Source: a virus
Direction: 5' to 3' (one strand)
Length of the DNA: 39,695 nt
Virus record (IMG/VR): IMGVR_UViG_3300011445_000012
Coordinates: 1 to 39,695 of that record
The position numbers and the translations under genes were made by a program. This document shows, piece by piece, positions 1 to 7,819 of the stretch (positions are counted from its first letter, which is position 1; every line of letters starts with the position of its first letter). Under the pieces are notes generated by a model, which worked only from the letters and a program-made list of their open reading frames with translations, had not been told where the DNA came from and ran no database searches.

Positions 1-123
1 CGCCGCGAGCAGATCCTGGCCCGTGGTCATGTGGCGCTTGCGCACGCTCTTCGTCGCCTTGCTGCCGTAGTACAGCCAGCCGTCGCGCGGCGTCGTCGAG
101 TCGGGCAGGTAGTACAGCCCCTC
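1..123. repeat. Terminal direct repeat, left copy
   Basis: These 123 bases are identical to 39573-39695. A reading frame on the minus strand passes through both copies in the same phase. This is best explained as the overlap of a circular or circularly permuted genome assembled as a linear contig. A true short direct terminal repeat is possible, but the P22-type packaging genes favour headful packaging. Confidence 0.95.
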
Positions 124-1785
124 TGGCAGCGTCGCGCCGAACTGCTCAACCACTACGCCGGCCATGTCGACGACGACGATGCGGTTCTCCTGGCGCACGC
201 TGATCGCGAGCAACTGCGACTCGAAGCCGAGCTCCACCACGTCCCAGCACTCGCGGCCGAGGAAAAACTCGGTCACGATCGGCGGGACAAGGTGCGAGTC
301 CTTGTCGAACTTGAGCTTCGCGACCCGGTCGTTGAGCGAGTCCGCCAGGAACGCTTCGACGCCGGTTATGTGCGGCTGCAGGTTGCGTTCCGCCGGGTTC
401 GGCGGCGCCGTCGTGTCAGTGCGGAACGTGAACGAATTCCACGTCATGCCCCACAACTTCTTGAAGTAGTGCGGGCGGTTGGCCGGCATCTGCGACCAGT
501 CGCCGACCAAGTCAACGTTCTGGACCGCATCGTCCCAGTACGACGGCGGCGCACGGTGCCGCTCGCCGGCCAGCGTCACCACTTCACCGCTCGCGCGAAT
601 CTTGCCGAACCGCCGCGGCTCGCAGAAGTACACGTTGCCGACGAAGCCCATGCCCGGCGGCGTCGCGCCACCCACCTCCATGTGCGTCGGGCAGACCACT
701 GTGCCACGCCCGCGCGGGCCGTCGAGCATCTGGAAGCGCGGACGCGGCTCGCTCATGTCGCTGTAGAAGTAGTCCTGGCGGTTCGCCGTATTGAGCAGCG
801 TCCCGCCCTTCGTCACCGTCCGGTACTTGTCGTCCTGCCGGCAGATGGCCAGCTGCGTCTGCACCAGCTGATCGCGGCGCGGTTCGGTCGCGAACTCCGG
901 GCACTCGCGCAGCGCGATCGGCTGCGTCACCGGGCTGTACACGGCCGGGACCATCGCGCTCATGTGGCGCGGCGTGGGGCTCTCCGTGCTCGAGGCCTTG
1001 TACGGGTGCAGCAGACCGTAGGATCCGATCACCACCGGCATGTGCGTCGGCTGCACGCCGCTGCCGTCGTCGATGAAGATCGCGTAGTCGTACACGCTCC
1101 AGCCCGCCGGGGCGCCCGTCACCCCCGTGCGGTACCAGCCGCGCTTGCCGGCGAGCGGCACGCTGAAAGTGACGCTGTTCGACGTTGGCACGGTCATCGC
1201 CGTGGCCACCGCCACGCCGTCGAAGGTGAGCGCCAGCTGCAACGCGAAGCCGAGCGGGATCGAACTGCCGCCAGAGTTGAAGTTGCACGACTTGACGACC
1301 AGCGCCGCCGTGTCCCCGCTCGCCGTGCGCACGGTCTGGAAGCGATCGTAGCGGCCAGGCTCGCAGAACCCAGGCGCGAGCAGCACGCGATCGGTGCCCA
1401 CCGTCTTGATGGTGACCGTTGGCAAGGGCGCGGGCGGCGCATCGGCCACGTCGACCGATAGCGTCACCGGCGGCGCCGATCCGCCAGGCCCGGTCGCGGC
1501 CAGCGTCAGGTCGGTGTCGAGCGTCACCGTGAAGGGTGTCGGCAGCGTGACCACGGCGCCGTTGAGCGTCACCGTGTCGGCGTTCTGCACGTCCGCACTG
1601 ACCGTCACCGTTCCGCCACCGAAGGGCAGCGTCGCGGGCACTACCGTCGCGTTGCTGATCGTCGGCGCCGGGATGTCGCTCGGCAGCGCGTTGGCCTCGT
1701 CGAGCGTCAGCCGGGCCGCCGTGGTCGCGTCGATCGCGGCGACGAGCCCCGCCTGGGCGGCTGCAACGACTGTTGCCTTGCTCAT
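1..1785 (-). CDS. Virion surface/tail-associated protein, N-terminal 595 residues (gene continues at 39572)
   Basis: The ATG at 1785 has a good ribosome site (GGAGGA, about 6 nt upstream) and its ATGA overlaps the stop of the gene before it. The frame is open to base 1 and continues in phase at 39572, ending at 39087, for 756 residues in all. Residues about 40-115 look like an Ig-like beta-sandwich (ATVVPATLPFGGGTVTV followed by repeated beta strands and a Ser/Pro linker). The rest is a large domain rich in Gly, Trp and Tyr that I do not recognise. It lies between the portal gene and a run of capsid/tail surface genes, so a structural, surface-exposed role is inferred. It could be a tailspike or decoration protein. 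No catalytic motif was seen. Confidence 0.85.
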   Translation of the reverse strand, partial: MSKATVVAAAQAGLVAAIDATTAARLTLDEANALPSDIPAPTISNATVVPATLPFGGGTVTVSADVQNADTVTLNGAVVTLPTPFTVTLDTDLTLAATGPGGSAPPVTLSVDVADAPPAPLPTVTIKTVGTDRVLLAPGFCEPGRYDRFQTVRTASGDTAALVVKSCNFNSGGSSIPLGFALQLALTFDGVAVATAMTVPTSNSVTFSVPLAGKRGWYRTGVTGAPAGWSVYDYAIFIDDGSGVQPTHMPVVIGSYGLLHPYKASSTESPTPRHMSAMVPAVYSPVTQPIALRECPEFATEPRRDQLVQTQLAICRQDDKYRTVTKGGTLLNTANRQDYFYSDMSEPRPRFQMLDGPRGRGTVVCPTHMEVGGATPPGMGFVGNVYFCEPRRFGKIRASGEVVTLAGERHRAPPSYWDDAVQNVDLVGDWSQMPANRPHYFKKLWGMTWNSFTFRTDTTAPPNPAERNLQPHITGVEAFLADSLNDRVAKLKFDKDSHLVPPIVTEFFLGRECWDVVELGFESQLLAISVRQENRIVVVDMAGVVVEQFGATLPEGLYYLPDSTTPRDGWLYYGSKATKSVRKRHMTTGQDLLAA

Positions 1786-1925
1786 CCGAACATCCTCCAC
1801 ACGCCAAACGCCAGGAGCATCGCCGCCACGACCATCACCAGCCACACGACCACGCCCATCCCATCGGTTTCGCGCGTGTAGAAGCCGTCGTCGTCGTAGT
1901 CGAGCGGCCCGCGGCCATCGTTCAC
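1782..1925 (-). CDS. Small single-span membrane protein (47 aa)
   Basis: The GTG start at 1925 overlaps the portal stop codon, and the stop overlaps the ATG of the next gene, so it is tightly coupled to both. The first 23 residues are acidic and polar with a run of Asp. They are followed by one strong hydrophobic helix (about residues 25-44, VVVWLVMVVAAMLLAFGVW) and a short basic end, consistent with a single-pass membrane protein. Function is unknown. The coupling and clean hydrophobic profile support a real gene. Confidence 0.7.
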   Translation of the reverse strand: MNDGRGPLDYDDDGFYTRETDGMGVVVWLVMVVAAMLLAFGVWRMFG

Positions 1926-4330
1926 TGCAGTGCTCCGGTCACCGGCACGCTCACGCCGCCGATCACGTTGCCCATGCTATCGGTCTGCACGTCGAGCTTG
2001 CGCGGGGCCACCAGGGCCATCGCGATCGCACTGCCGACACGCTCGGCGATCGCCGCGATCCCCTCCAGCATCAGGATGGTGTCAGGCGCCGGCTCGCGCG
2101 CGGCCAGCGTCGGCGCCGGCATCGGCGTGCCGTCTTCCATCGACGAGCGCACCTGCTCGGTCGTCCCGCGCACGCCCTCGATCACCGTTCCCAGGTCGGT
2201 CTGGGCCGGCGCCGGGGCGCCTACGGCCTCCGCCTTCGCGCGCAGCCCAAGGTGCTCGGCGTACAGTTCGCCCGCGACACCGATCAGCGTCGTCTCGACC
2301 TTCGTGCGCGCGTCCAGCTGCGCCTTGGCAATCGCCGCCTGCGCGTCGGCCTGGATCTTCTGCTGGTTCGCGGCAGCGCCGGCCTGCACGTCGGCCATCT
2401 TCACTTCTTGGCCCTGCTTCAGCTGCGCGTTCTCCTGCTGCATCTGCTGCATCGCCTGCTGCATCTGCTGCAACTGGCCCTGCGCCTGCTGCAGTTGCTG
2501 GACCATCTGCGGGTCCGGCGGACGCTGGCCCTGCGCCTTCGCCGCCTCCATCGCCTGGATCTGCGGCGGCAGCAGCACCTTGAAGCGTTCCGCGGCCTCC
2601 TTCGCGTCGGGCATGTCGACCACCGCCAGGAGCTTGTCGCCGAGGATCTGCGCAGCCGGCGGGAAGGCCTGGAATAGCTCCACCATCGTCTCGCGCGTCG
2701 CCTCCCGCTTGGTGCTATCGGACGGCCCAGACTCGACGGTCGCCGCGTACTCGCCCCGCGTCAGGTCGTTGTCAGGATTGGTCGCGTACTTGACCGCACC
2801 GTCGCCGCCGGCCGGGTCCACCACCGGCACCTGCTGGTTGACCTCGCCCATGCGCTGCGCGCCGTCGCGGTCGATCAGCGGCACCATCCGCTGCGTGTCG
2901 TAGTAGTACGGGATCAGGTCGTCGAGCACCGTCCCCGTGTGCTTGATCGCGCGCGACAGGTTGTCCAGGTAGTGGAAGGTCGCGTTGTCGCCCTGCGCCT
3001 CACGCGCGAGGATCGCCTTGCCGCTGGTCTCCTGCGCCCGCATCCCGAGGTTGTTCTCGTACATGCCGATGGTCGAGCGAATCTGCGACTGCATCGTCTG
3101 CACCCAGTTCGCCCAGCCCACGTCGAGGTCGCTGCCAGGCTGGCGCGTGGGCTGCGGAATCGCGTTGCCGGCCGCGTCGACGTGGTTGAACGGCAGGACG
3201 GCGTACTCTTCCTCGTTGCTCGACTCGTAGAGCGTCTCGAAGCCCTTGATTGCCGCCTTCGCCGCGACCCACGGCGCCTTCGGCGTCTGGCTCAATCTGA
3301 TGGCCATCTGCGTCATGCCGTAGTTGAGCAGCTGCTGCGGCTCGCGCGCAGGCCGGATCAGGCCCTGGTAGATGCGCTCGCCATCGATCACCACCTCGTC
3401 GCCAATGCAGGCCACGATCGGCACGTACGCGCCCTTCCACGGGTGCCGCTCCAGCACCCGCTCGCCGCCCCCCAGCGTGTACCAGTCGCAGCGCGTACGC
3501 GTTGCCTTGCGCGTCTTCGTCACCCGCGCCTTGGGGTCCACCTTGCCGGCCTTCTGGTCGCGCACGAGTTCATCGGCCCAGAGCACCGCGCCGTCGTCGA
3601 GCAGCACGAGCTCGTCCTCGGACTCGACGATCTCATAGTAGTCGGCGATGAAGACGACCTGCTTATTGCTCGTCGGGTACCAGAGCGCGGTCTCTTCCGT
3701 CGTCGCCCACGAGAGCGGCGCGCCCTTGAAGCGGCGCTCGTAGTCCGACTTGCGAATCTTCTCGGTGACGAAGCCCCACTTGATGTCGGACGCGTCCGGC
3801 TCCTGGTAGTCAGGGTCGATGCGCACCGCTTGCGGGTCCGTCAGCACGTCGATCTTCAGGCACTGGTTGAAGCTCTTCTTCGACTCGTAGTCGGAGCGGA
3901 TCCGCCAGTACCCGCGGCCACCGACAACAGCGTGCAGGAAGCCCGTGTCGTACGCGGCCTCGGCCTTGCTCTTCACCTCCACGCCGCGCACAAGCTCCTG
4001 CTTCAGCTGCGCGACCTTCTCGCTCGCGTCACCACCGGCCGGCGAGAATTTGATGCCTGGGCGTCCCTGGCGCTGGTCGTTCACGACCTGGCTGACGAAC
4101 TGCTTCAGCTGGTTGAACTCCAGGCTCGGCAGGCGCCACTTCTTGCGCTTGGCGCGCGTGTCCTGGTCCCACTGCTCGCCACGCTTGTACACGAAGCGCG
4201 TGTCGTCGAGCGCCGCCTTGCGGTTGTCGCCGTCGGCCTCCTCGGCGTACGCGAACCGCTCATTGGCACGGGCGAGCACCTCGTCGTCCCCCGGTTCGCT
4301 TGTCTTCGTGTCGGGGGACTCGTCGGCCAT
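1922..4330 (-). CDS. Portal protein, P22 gp1-like (802 aa)
   Basis: This is the portal ring subunit at the packaging vertex, which binds terminase and passes DNA. The length and overall pattern match the P22-like portal family: an N-terminal segment with ERFAYAEEADGDNRKAAL, a central DNA-channel region, and a conserved stretch around GMRAQETSGKAILAREAQGD. The C-terminal part (roughly residues 600-645) is a Gln/Met-rich coiled coil, as expected for a long barrel domain. The frame is open upstream, but ATG 4330 gives the natural N-terminus (MADESPDTK) and lies 13 nt after the terL stop. The surrounding order terS-terL-portal is the usual packaging module. Confidence 0.93.
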   Translation of the reverse strand: MADESPDTKTSEPGDDEVLARANERFAYAEEADGDNRKAALDDTRFVYKRGEQWDQDTRAKRKKWRLPSLEFNQLKQFVSQVVNDQRQGRPGIKFSPAGGDASEKVAQLKQELVRGVEVKSKAEAAYDTGFLHAVVGGRGYWRIRSDYESKKSFNQCLKIDVLTDPQAVRIDPDYQEPDASDIKWGFVTEKIRKSDYERRFKGAPLSWATTEETALWYPTSNKQVVFIADYYEIVESEDELVLLDDGAVLWADELVRDQKAGKVDPKARVTKTRKATRTRCDWYTLGGGERVLERHPWKGAYVPIVACIGDEVVIDGERIYQGLIRPAREPQQLLNYGMTQMAIRLSQTPKAPWVAAKAAIKGFETLYESSNEEEYAVLPFNHVDAAGNAIPQPTRQPGSDLDVGWANWVQTMQSQIRSTIGMYENNLGMRAQETSGKAILAREAQGDNATFHYLDNLSRAIKHTGTVLDDLIPYYYDTQRMVPLIDRDGAQRMGEVNQQVPVVDPAGGDGAVKYATNPDNDLTRGEYAATVESGPSDSTKREATRETMVELFQAFPPAAQILGDKLLAVVDMPDAKEAAERFKVLLPPQIQAMEAAKAQGQRPPDPQMVQQLQQAQGQLQQMQQAMQQMQQENAQLKQGQEVKMADVQAGAAANQQKIQADAQAAIAKAQLDARTKVETTLIGVAGELYAEHLGLRAKAEAVGAPAPAQTDLGTVIEGVRGTTEQVRSSMEDGTPMPAPTLAAREPAPDTILMLEGIAAIAERVGSAIAMALVAPRKLDVQTDSMGNVIGGVSVPVTGALQ

Positions 4331-4343
4331 TGGTCCTGTCGTC

Positions 4344-5693
4344 CTACCTGCCCATGGGGAACAGCGTGCCGCCTGATGGCGGACGCCCGAATACGTAGTC
4401 CTTCTCGGTGCTGGACACCATGCCGGGGAATAGCTCCGAGAAGGCCCAGACCATCGCATCGGCCCGGTTCGGCGACCGTTCGCCGACATAGCCGCTCGTG
4501 GTGAAGCCCGCAAGCTCCTCCTCGAGGTCGCGGAAGTAGCCAACCAAGCGCACCTTGCCCAGTTCGCACAAGCTCGAGATCGGCTCCGCACGCACGACCT
4601 TGCCGCGGCTCGCGGTCACCATGCGGAACGGCGTGTTCTGCCGCGCGGTCTGGATCACGTGCTTGACCATCGCGCCGCCGTAGTTCACCTCGCCCACGAT
4701 CACGTCGGCGCGGTGCCGGTCGTACGCATTCGTGGCCACCTTGCCCCAGCTTGCCGGGCCCGCGCGCAGCGTCAGGTCCTCGAGCAGGTAGCCGTTGCCA
4801 TCAGTGCCGAGCCCCGCGACGACGAGCCCAATGGCGTCGTTCTCGGCGTTGTCGACATCGTCCGCACCGGACGGGTCGACGGCCACGACGATGCGCTGCA
4901 TGTCTGGCAAGGGCGAGTCGATGACACGCCAGCGGTCCAGGTGCTCCTCGGGGAACAACGCACCCGGCGTTGCCTCGCGGAACTCGCCGTCGAGGAAGCG
5001 CCGCCGCATCCGCGCCGACATGCCCTCCAGCGTCGCGATGTAGCCCTCGGGCAGGTTGTCGAGGTTGTCCCTCGGGTTCATCTGGATCGCCCGGTAGTCG
5101 AAGCGATTGCGCAGTGGCTCGCGCGACTCGGGGTCGATCCCTTGCACGAACGCGCGATAGGTCCAGTGCGCGCGGTCAGGCGGGTTGCAGTCGTAGTACA
5201 TCTTCAGCGCGAGCGGCTTGGTCACTTCGCCGACGATCGCCGTCGCGCGCTGCGCCAGGCGGGTGAGCGCCAGGTTGCGGCTCGCCCACGGGATCTGGCT
5301 GCACTCGTTGAGGAAGATCGTCGCGTACTCGTTGCCGAGCACCTTCTCGGTCCGCTCCTTCTCGTCGAGCCCACCGAACCAGACTTCGCTATCGTTCTGC
5401 GTACGCGCGAACCACTGCGAGCGGTTGATCTGGTAGTCGACCTCGGGGTAGCAAAGCTCCATCACCCGTGGGAACGTGTCCATCACGATCGCCGACACGA
5501 TCGAGTTGAACCGGAAGCGCATCATCGCGTGCCTCGAGCGGCGCGCCTTCACCGCGCGCATCACGACGGCGCGCACGGCGAGGAACGTCTTGCCCGAGCG
5601 GCTGCCGCCGAACATCATGCAGTGCGTCGCCGGGCCGGCGAGCAGTGCGTTTGCGGCCGTCTGCTTTTCGGTGAGCTTAAAGCTCGGCATCAA
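4344..5693 (-). CDS. Terminase large subunit (449 aa)
   Basis: This is the ATP-driven packaging motor and genome-cutting nuclease. Walker A GGSRSGKT is at residues 29-36 and a Walker B-like TIFLNE at 125-130, with E130 the likely catalytic glutamate. The C-terminal RNase H-like nuclease has D273 (VVAVDPSGADD), E335 (VIVGEVNYGG) and D412 (NRADAMVWA). The length is normal for the family. The start at 5693 overlaps the small-subunit gene by 17 nt, suggesting translational coupling. The set is intact and no key residue is missing. With a P22-type portal this suggests headful packaging, which is an inference. Confidence 0.95.
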   Translation of the reverse strand: MMPSFKLTEKQTAANALLAGPATHCMMFGGSRSGKTFLAVRAVVMRAVKARRSRHAMMRFRFNSIVSAIVMDTFPRVMELCYPEVDYQINRSQWFARTQNDSEVWFGGLDEKERTEKVLGNEYATIFLNECSQIPWASRNLALTRLAQRATAIVGEVTKPLALKMYYDCNPPDRAHWTYRAFVQGIDPESREPLRNRFDYRAIQMNPRDNLDNLPEGYIATLEGMSARMRRRFLDGEFREATPGALFPEEHLDRWRVIDSPLPDMQRIVVAVDPSGADDVDNAENDAIGLVVAGLGTDGNGYLLEDLTLRAGPASWGKVATNAYDRHRADVIVGEVNYGGAMVKHVIQTARQNTPFRMVTASRGKVVRAEPISSLCELGKVRLVGYFRDLEEELAGFTTSGYVGERSPNRADAMVWAFSELFPGMVSSTEKDYVFGRPPSGGTLFPMGR

Positions 5694-5970
5694 CCGCGCT
5701 TACCTGCAGCACGATTGGGCCACCGCCCTCACCCGTCAGCGGTTGCGTAGGCTTTCCGTCGAGACGGTCGCCAAGCTCCTTCAGCGCGCCCATGTCGCCC
5801 TCGTGGCAGCGGTCGAGCAGCTTGCCGGCGAGCTCGTCGAGCGCGGCGATGCGCCCGTGCGCGCTGCGCTTCTCCAGTGCCCGCTCGATCGCGCTGCGCC
5901 AAACGCGCTCCTTTGCGGCGTACTGGTTGCCGATTGCGGCGGCCAAGTTACTTGCCCATCTCGCTGACAC
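5677..5970 (-). CDS. Terminase small subunit (97 aa)
   Basis: This short helical protein lies directly before the large terminase gene and overlaps it. It carries a central ALKELGDRLDGKPTQPL segment that is common in small terminase or packaging-recognition proteins. The C-terminus is the flexible Gly/Val-rich tail often seen there. The start is uncertain: GTG 5970 gives 97 residues but has only a GGA directly in front of it, immediately after an intrinsic terminator. A TTG ahead of LAAAIGNQYA is an alternative. An ATG at 5959 is in another frame and closes after three codons. The role is assigned from position and the C-terminal motif. Confidence 0.8.
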   Translation of the reverse strand: MSARWASNLAAAIGNQYAAKERVWRSAIERALEKRSAHGRIAALDELAGKLLDRCHEGDMGALKELGDRLDGKPTQPLTGEGGGPIVLQVSAVDAEL

Positions 5971-5972
5971 TC

Positions 5973-6003
5973 CAAAGAAAAAGCCCAGTGTTTAGCTGGG
6001 CTT
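5973..6003 (-). terminator. Intrinsic terminator in the late leader, before terS
   Basis: There is a perfect 8-bp stem (5981-5988 with 5996-6003, AAGCCCAG) around a 7-nt loop. On the minus strand it is followed by TTTTTCTTT (5982-5974). It lies about 75-100 nt downstream of a strong promoter and directly in front of the first late gene, as lambda tR' does after PR'. Confidence 0.88.
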
Positions 6004-6075
6004 ATGTGTTTCCGGCGCCGACGCGCAGCCCTCCAAGAATGGCTGCACGCGCGGCGAATGCCGGGGGGCGAATTG

Positions 6076-6111
6076 TGGGGGGATTATGGGATCGTCAGTC
6101 GACGGCGTCAA
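6076..6111 (-). promoter_or_regulatory. Putative late promoter (PR'-like)
   Basis: On the minus strand there is TTGACG (6111-6106), a 17-nt spacer and CATAAT (6088-6083), close to the sigma-70 consensus. The -35 box lies inside the last codons of the 155-aa gene, and the predicted start is near 6076. The leader to the terminator is short and has no gene. It also contains a second stem (6025-6030 with 6041-6046). Promoter, short leader, terminator and late genes in this order match the Q-controlled late switch of lambdoid phages. Confidence 0.65.
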
Positions 6112-6562
6112 TAGCCCCGAGGATGGCGTGGTTGACGATCGCGCGGGCCCGTTGCTTGCGGATGACATCGGGGAGTAGGAGCGCGGCGGCCAGGAGCTTG
6201 TAGGCCAGGTCGAGGGAGGCGTCGAAGCCCCGGATGGTGCCGCGGCGCTCGCCGGCAGCCTTGGCGGCGACCCGGAGGCAGGCGCCCGGATCCCAGCGGT
6301 GGACGTGCCAGAGCCTCAACAGCGCGTGCGGATAGAGCGGGAGGGTGCATACCCCATCCTCCACCCGTTGCGCGTCGTGTAGGTCGAATTTGGGCCGATT
6401 GCGGGGCGGTGCGAGGGTCTCCCAGTCCACCTCGGCGCCGCGCGGGGCGCGAAACCAGCCTTCGACGGACACGGCGTGGCCTGGCAGCCGGCGCCAGCGG
6501 ACCACGTCGCCCCAGTTGTCGCACCGCTCGACGAGGGCGGGGTCAGGAGTGGTCGAACTCAT
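6095..6562 (-). CDS. Putative late-gene regulator, possible Q-type antiterminator (155 aa)
   Basis: This is the last gene of the leftward early operon, ending exactly where the putative late promoter begins. The ATG at 6562 (MSSTTPDPALVERC) overlaps the previous gene by 20 nt. Visible patterns are NWGDVVRWRRLPG near the N-terminus, then AEVDWETLAPPRNRP, then DAQRVEDGVCTLPLYPHA. A helix-turn-helix-like, sigma-region-like stretch follows (LLRLWHVHRWDPGACLRVA). I recall similar layouts in small phage proteins found at the antiterminator position, but I cannot prove homology. The Q-like role is therefore inferred from position and from the adjacent promoter-terminator pair. It could instead be an unrelated DNA-binding protein. 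Confidence 0.6.
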   Translation of the reverse strand: MSSTTPDPALVERCDNWGDVVRWRRLPGHAVSVEGWFRAPRGAEVDWETLAPPRNRPKFDLHDAQRVEDGVCTLPLYPHALLRLWHVHRWDPGACLRVAAKAAGERRGTIRGFDASLDLAYKLLAAALLLPDVIRKQRARAIVNHAILGAIDAVD

Positions 6563-6722
6563 GCTTCGGGGGCGTGAGCCGGCACGTCTGGTGCTCGCCC
6601 ATAGGCGGGAGAGCGCGGTCCCAGCGGCAGCGGACAACGTGGGCGGGCTTGTGGGCTTTGGCGGTTTCGTGGTCGACGGGGAGTGCATGGCGGCAGTTTC
6701 CGCAGGTGCGCTTAGAGATCAC
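6543..6722 (-). CDS. Small Cys/His-rich putative zinc-binding protein (59 aa)
   Basis: GTG 6722 gives MISKRTCGNCRHALPVDH with a CxxC pair, followed by RCRW and TCRL cysteines and several histidines, which suggests one zinc-ribbon-like site. The frame is also open to 6788, which would give 81 residues but overlap the previous gene by 77 nt. I prefer the shorter form, which overlaps by 11 nt. The 3' end overlaps the next gene by 20 nt. Function is unknown. Confidence 0.6.
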   Translation of the reverse strand: MISKRTCGNCRHALPVDHETAKAHKPAHVVRCRWDRALPPMGEHQTCRLTPPKHEFDHS

Positions 6723-6936
6723 GGCCGGGGAACCCCAGGTCGCCGCCGGGTGCTGACGTGTCGGGCACGCCAGGAACGGGGGGTACACGGCGATCGGGGA
6801 CGGGTCTGCCAGCGTGCACGGTCTCTCCAGTGGTGAGGTTGGTGGTCATGCGGTAAGCGCCCATGCCCAGGGCGCGGAGGTCGTCGACAAACTGGTCGAT
6901 CGAAAAAGTCTCGAGTTTTCTTGACAGGTCACGCAT
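6712..6936 (-). CDS. Hypothetical protein (74 aa)
   Basis: ATG 6936 overlaps the helicase stop by 8 nt, so the gene is probably coupled. The N-terminal half is a short helical segment (LETFSIDQFVDDLRALGMG). The C-terminal half is rich in Pro, Gly and Val and looks unstructured. No family is recognised. Its position directly after the helicase suggests an accessory of replication, but this is only context. Confidence 0.6.
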   Translation of the reverse strand: MRDLSRKLETFSIDQFVDDLRALGMGAYRMTTNLTTGETVHAGRPVPDRRVPPVPGVPDTSAPGGDLGFPGRDL

Positions 6937-7819
6937 AGCGTTCGGCCTTGCCGGTCATCACGTCGCGGATGTAGGGCACGTCGACGTAGGTGCCGGTGGT
7001 CTTGCGGTAGCGCAGGGTCGCGAGCCCGAGGTGCCCGTTCGCTTTGTGGCGCACCTTCTGGACGTGGATCTGCACCTCGTCCGAGTCTGGGTCGGTCTGG
7101 TCGCGGTGCACGGTGATGATGTTGTCCGATTTGTTGTACCAGTGCGCGGATCCGCTGATGTCGTACGGTCGCGGGACCGGGATCGAGCCGTCCTTGTTCT
7201 TGAAAATCTTCGCCGGGTGTACGACGAGCCAGCAGTGGACGTGGAACTCGCGCACCATGCGCACGACGTGGCCGAGCATCCACGAGATGTAGTCGGTCTC
7301 GGTCATCCCGTGGCGGTCGTGGTCCATGGTGTTCCATGGGTCGAGCACGACGCCGAACGGCACGCCGATCCTGCGATGCGCGACGGCGGTCGCCATCAGG
7401 TTCTCTGGCGAGAAGTCCTGGCTCTTCGGGTGCAGGAAGCGGATCCGCTCGCAGACCCAGGCGGCGCCTGCGTCGTACTCGGCGACGGTCATGCGTGGCG
7501 TGGGGCCTGGACCGAACGGCTTGCCGACACGCTTCTCGACGAGCTTGACCAGGTGCGTCTCCGTCGGGTGGTTCTCGGGCGAGAAGACGGTGAAATGCCA
7601 GCCACTGTCGGCGGCCAGGTTGATCAGCATCGCGTCGACGAACTCTGACTTGCCCGACTGCGGCATCCCGGTGACCACGGTCCACTGGCCTGGCGAGACG
7701 GTGTAGAGCTCGTCGACGCAGCGCCAGCCGGTGCTCGATCCGCGCGGCAGGCCGCCGGACAGGTAAAGCTCGCGGCCGGCGTTGATGATCCAGGCCGGGT
7801 CGATGAAGTGCTGGCTCAT
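6929..7819 (-). CDS. Replicative DNA helicase, DnaB/Twinkle-like (296 aa)
   Basis: This is a RecA-fold hexameric helicase that would unwind DNA at the phage fork. Walker A GMPQSGKS is at residues 51-58, Walker B FGVVLDPWN ends near D160-N163, and a conserved VVHPAK is at about 199-204. The segment ISGSAHWYNKSDNIITVHRD (221-240) matches the H3/H4 region of DnaB/Twinkle proteins. At 296 residues it has the helicase domain but no room for a primase or long N-terminal domain. ATG 7819 overlaps the stop of the putative initiator gene, so the two are likely made together. No phage polymerase was found, so it probably works with host replication proteins. Confidence 0.9.
   Translation of the reverse strand: MSQHFIDPAWIINAGRELYLSGGLPRGSSTGWRCVDELYTVSPGQWTVVTGMPQSGKSEFVDAMLINLAADSGWHFTVFSPENHPTETHLVKLVEKRVGKPFGPGPTPRMTVAEYDAGAAWVCERIRFLHPKSQDFSPENLMATAVAHRRIGVPFGVVLDPWNTMDHDRHGMTETDYISWMLGHVVRMVREFHVHCWLVVHPAKIFKNKDGSIPVPRPYDISGSAHWYNKSDNIITVHRDQTDPDSDEVQIHVQKVRHKANGHLGLATLRYRKTTGTYVDVPYIRDVMTGKAERYA

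Noticed and set aside
31-1461. Long plus-strand open frame opposite the surface-protein gene
   Set aside because: Arg/His-rich shadow sequence with no ribosome site. Similar shadows occur at 2939-4504, 22041-23489, 23246-24754, 30170-31330 and 33235-35055; high GC makes stop codons rare in these frames.
584-1807. Minus-strand 407-residue frame overlapping the surface-protein gene
   Set aside because: It is shifted from the real frame, is very rich in Arg/Gly, and lacks a ribosome site. The true frame begins at 1785.
5957-5968. Three-codon leader frame (Met-Gly-Lys) at the start of terS
   Set aside because: An ATG at 5959 closes at once. It may be chance; there is no control element to support a leader peptide.
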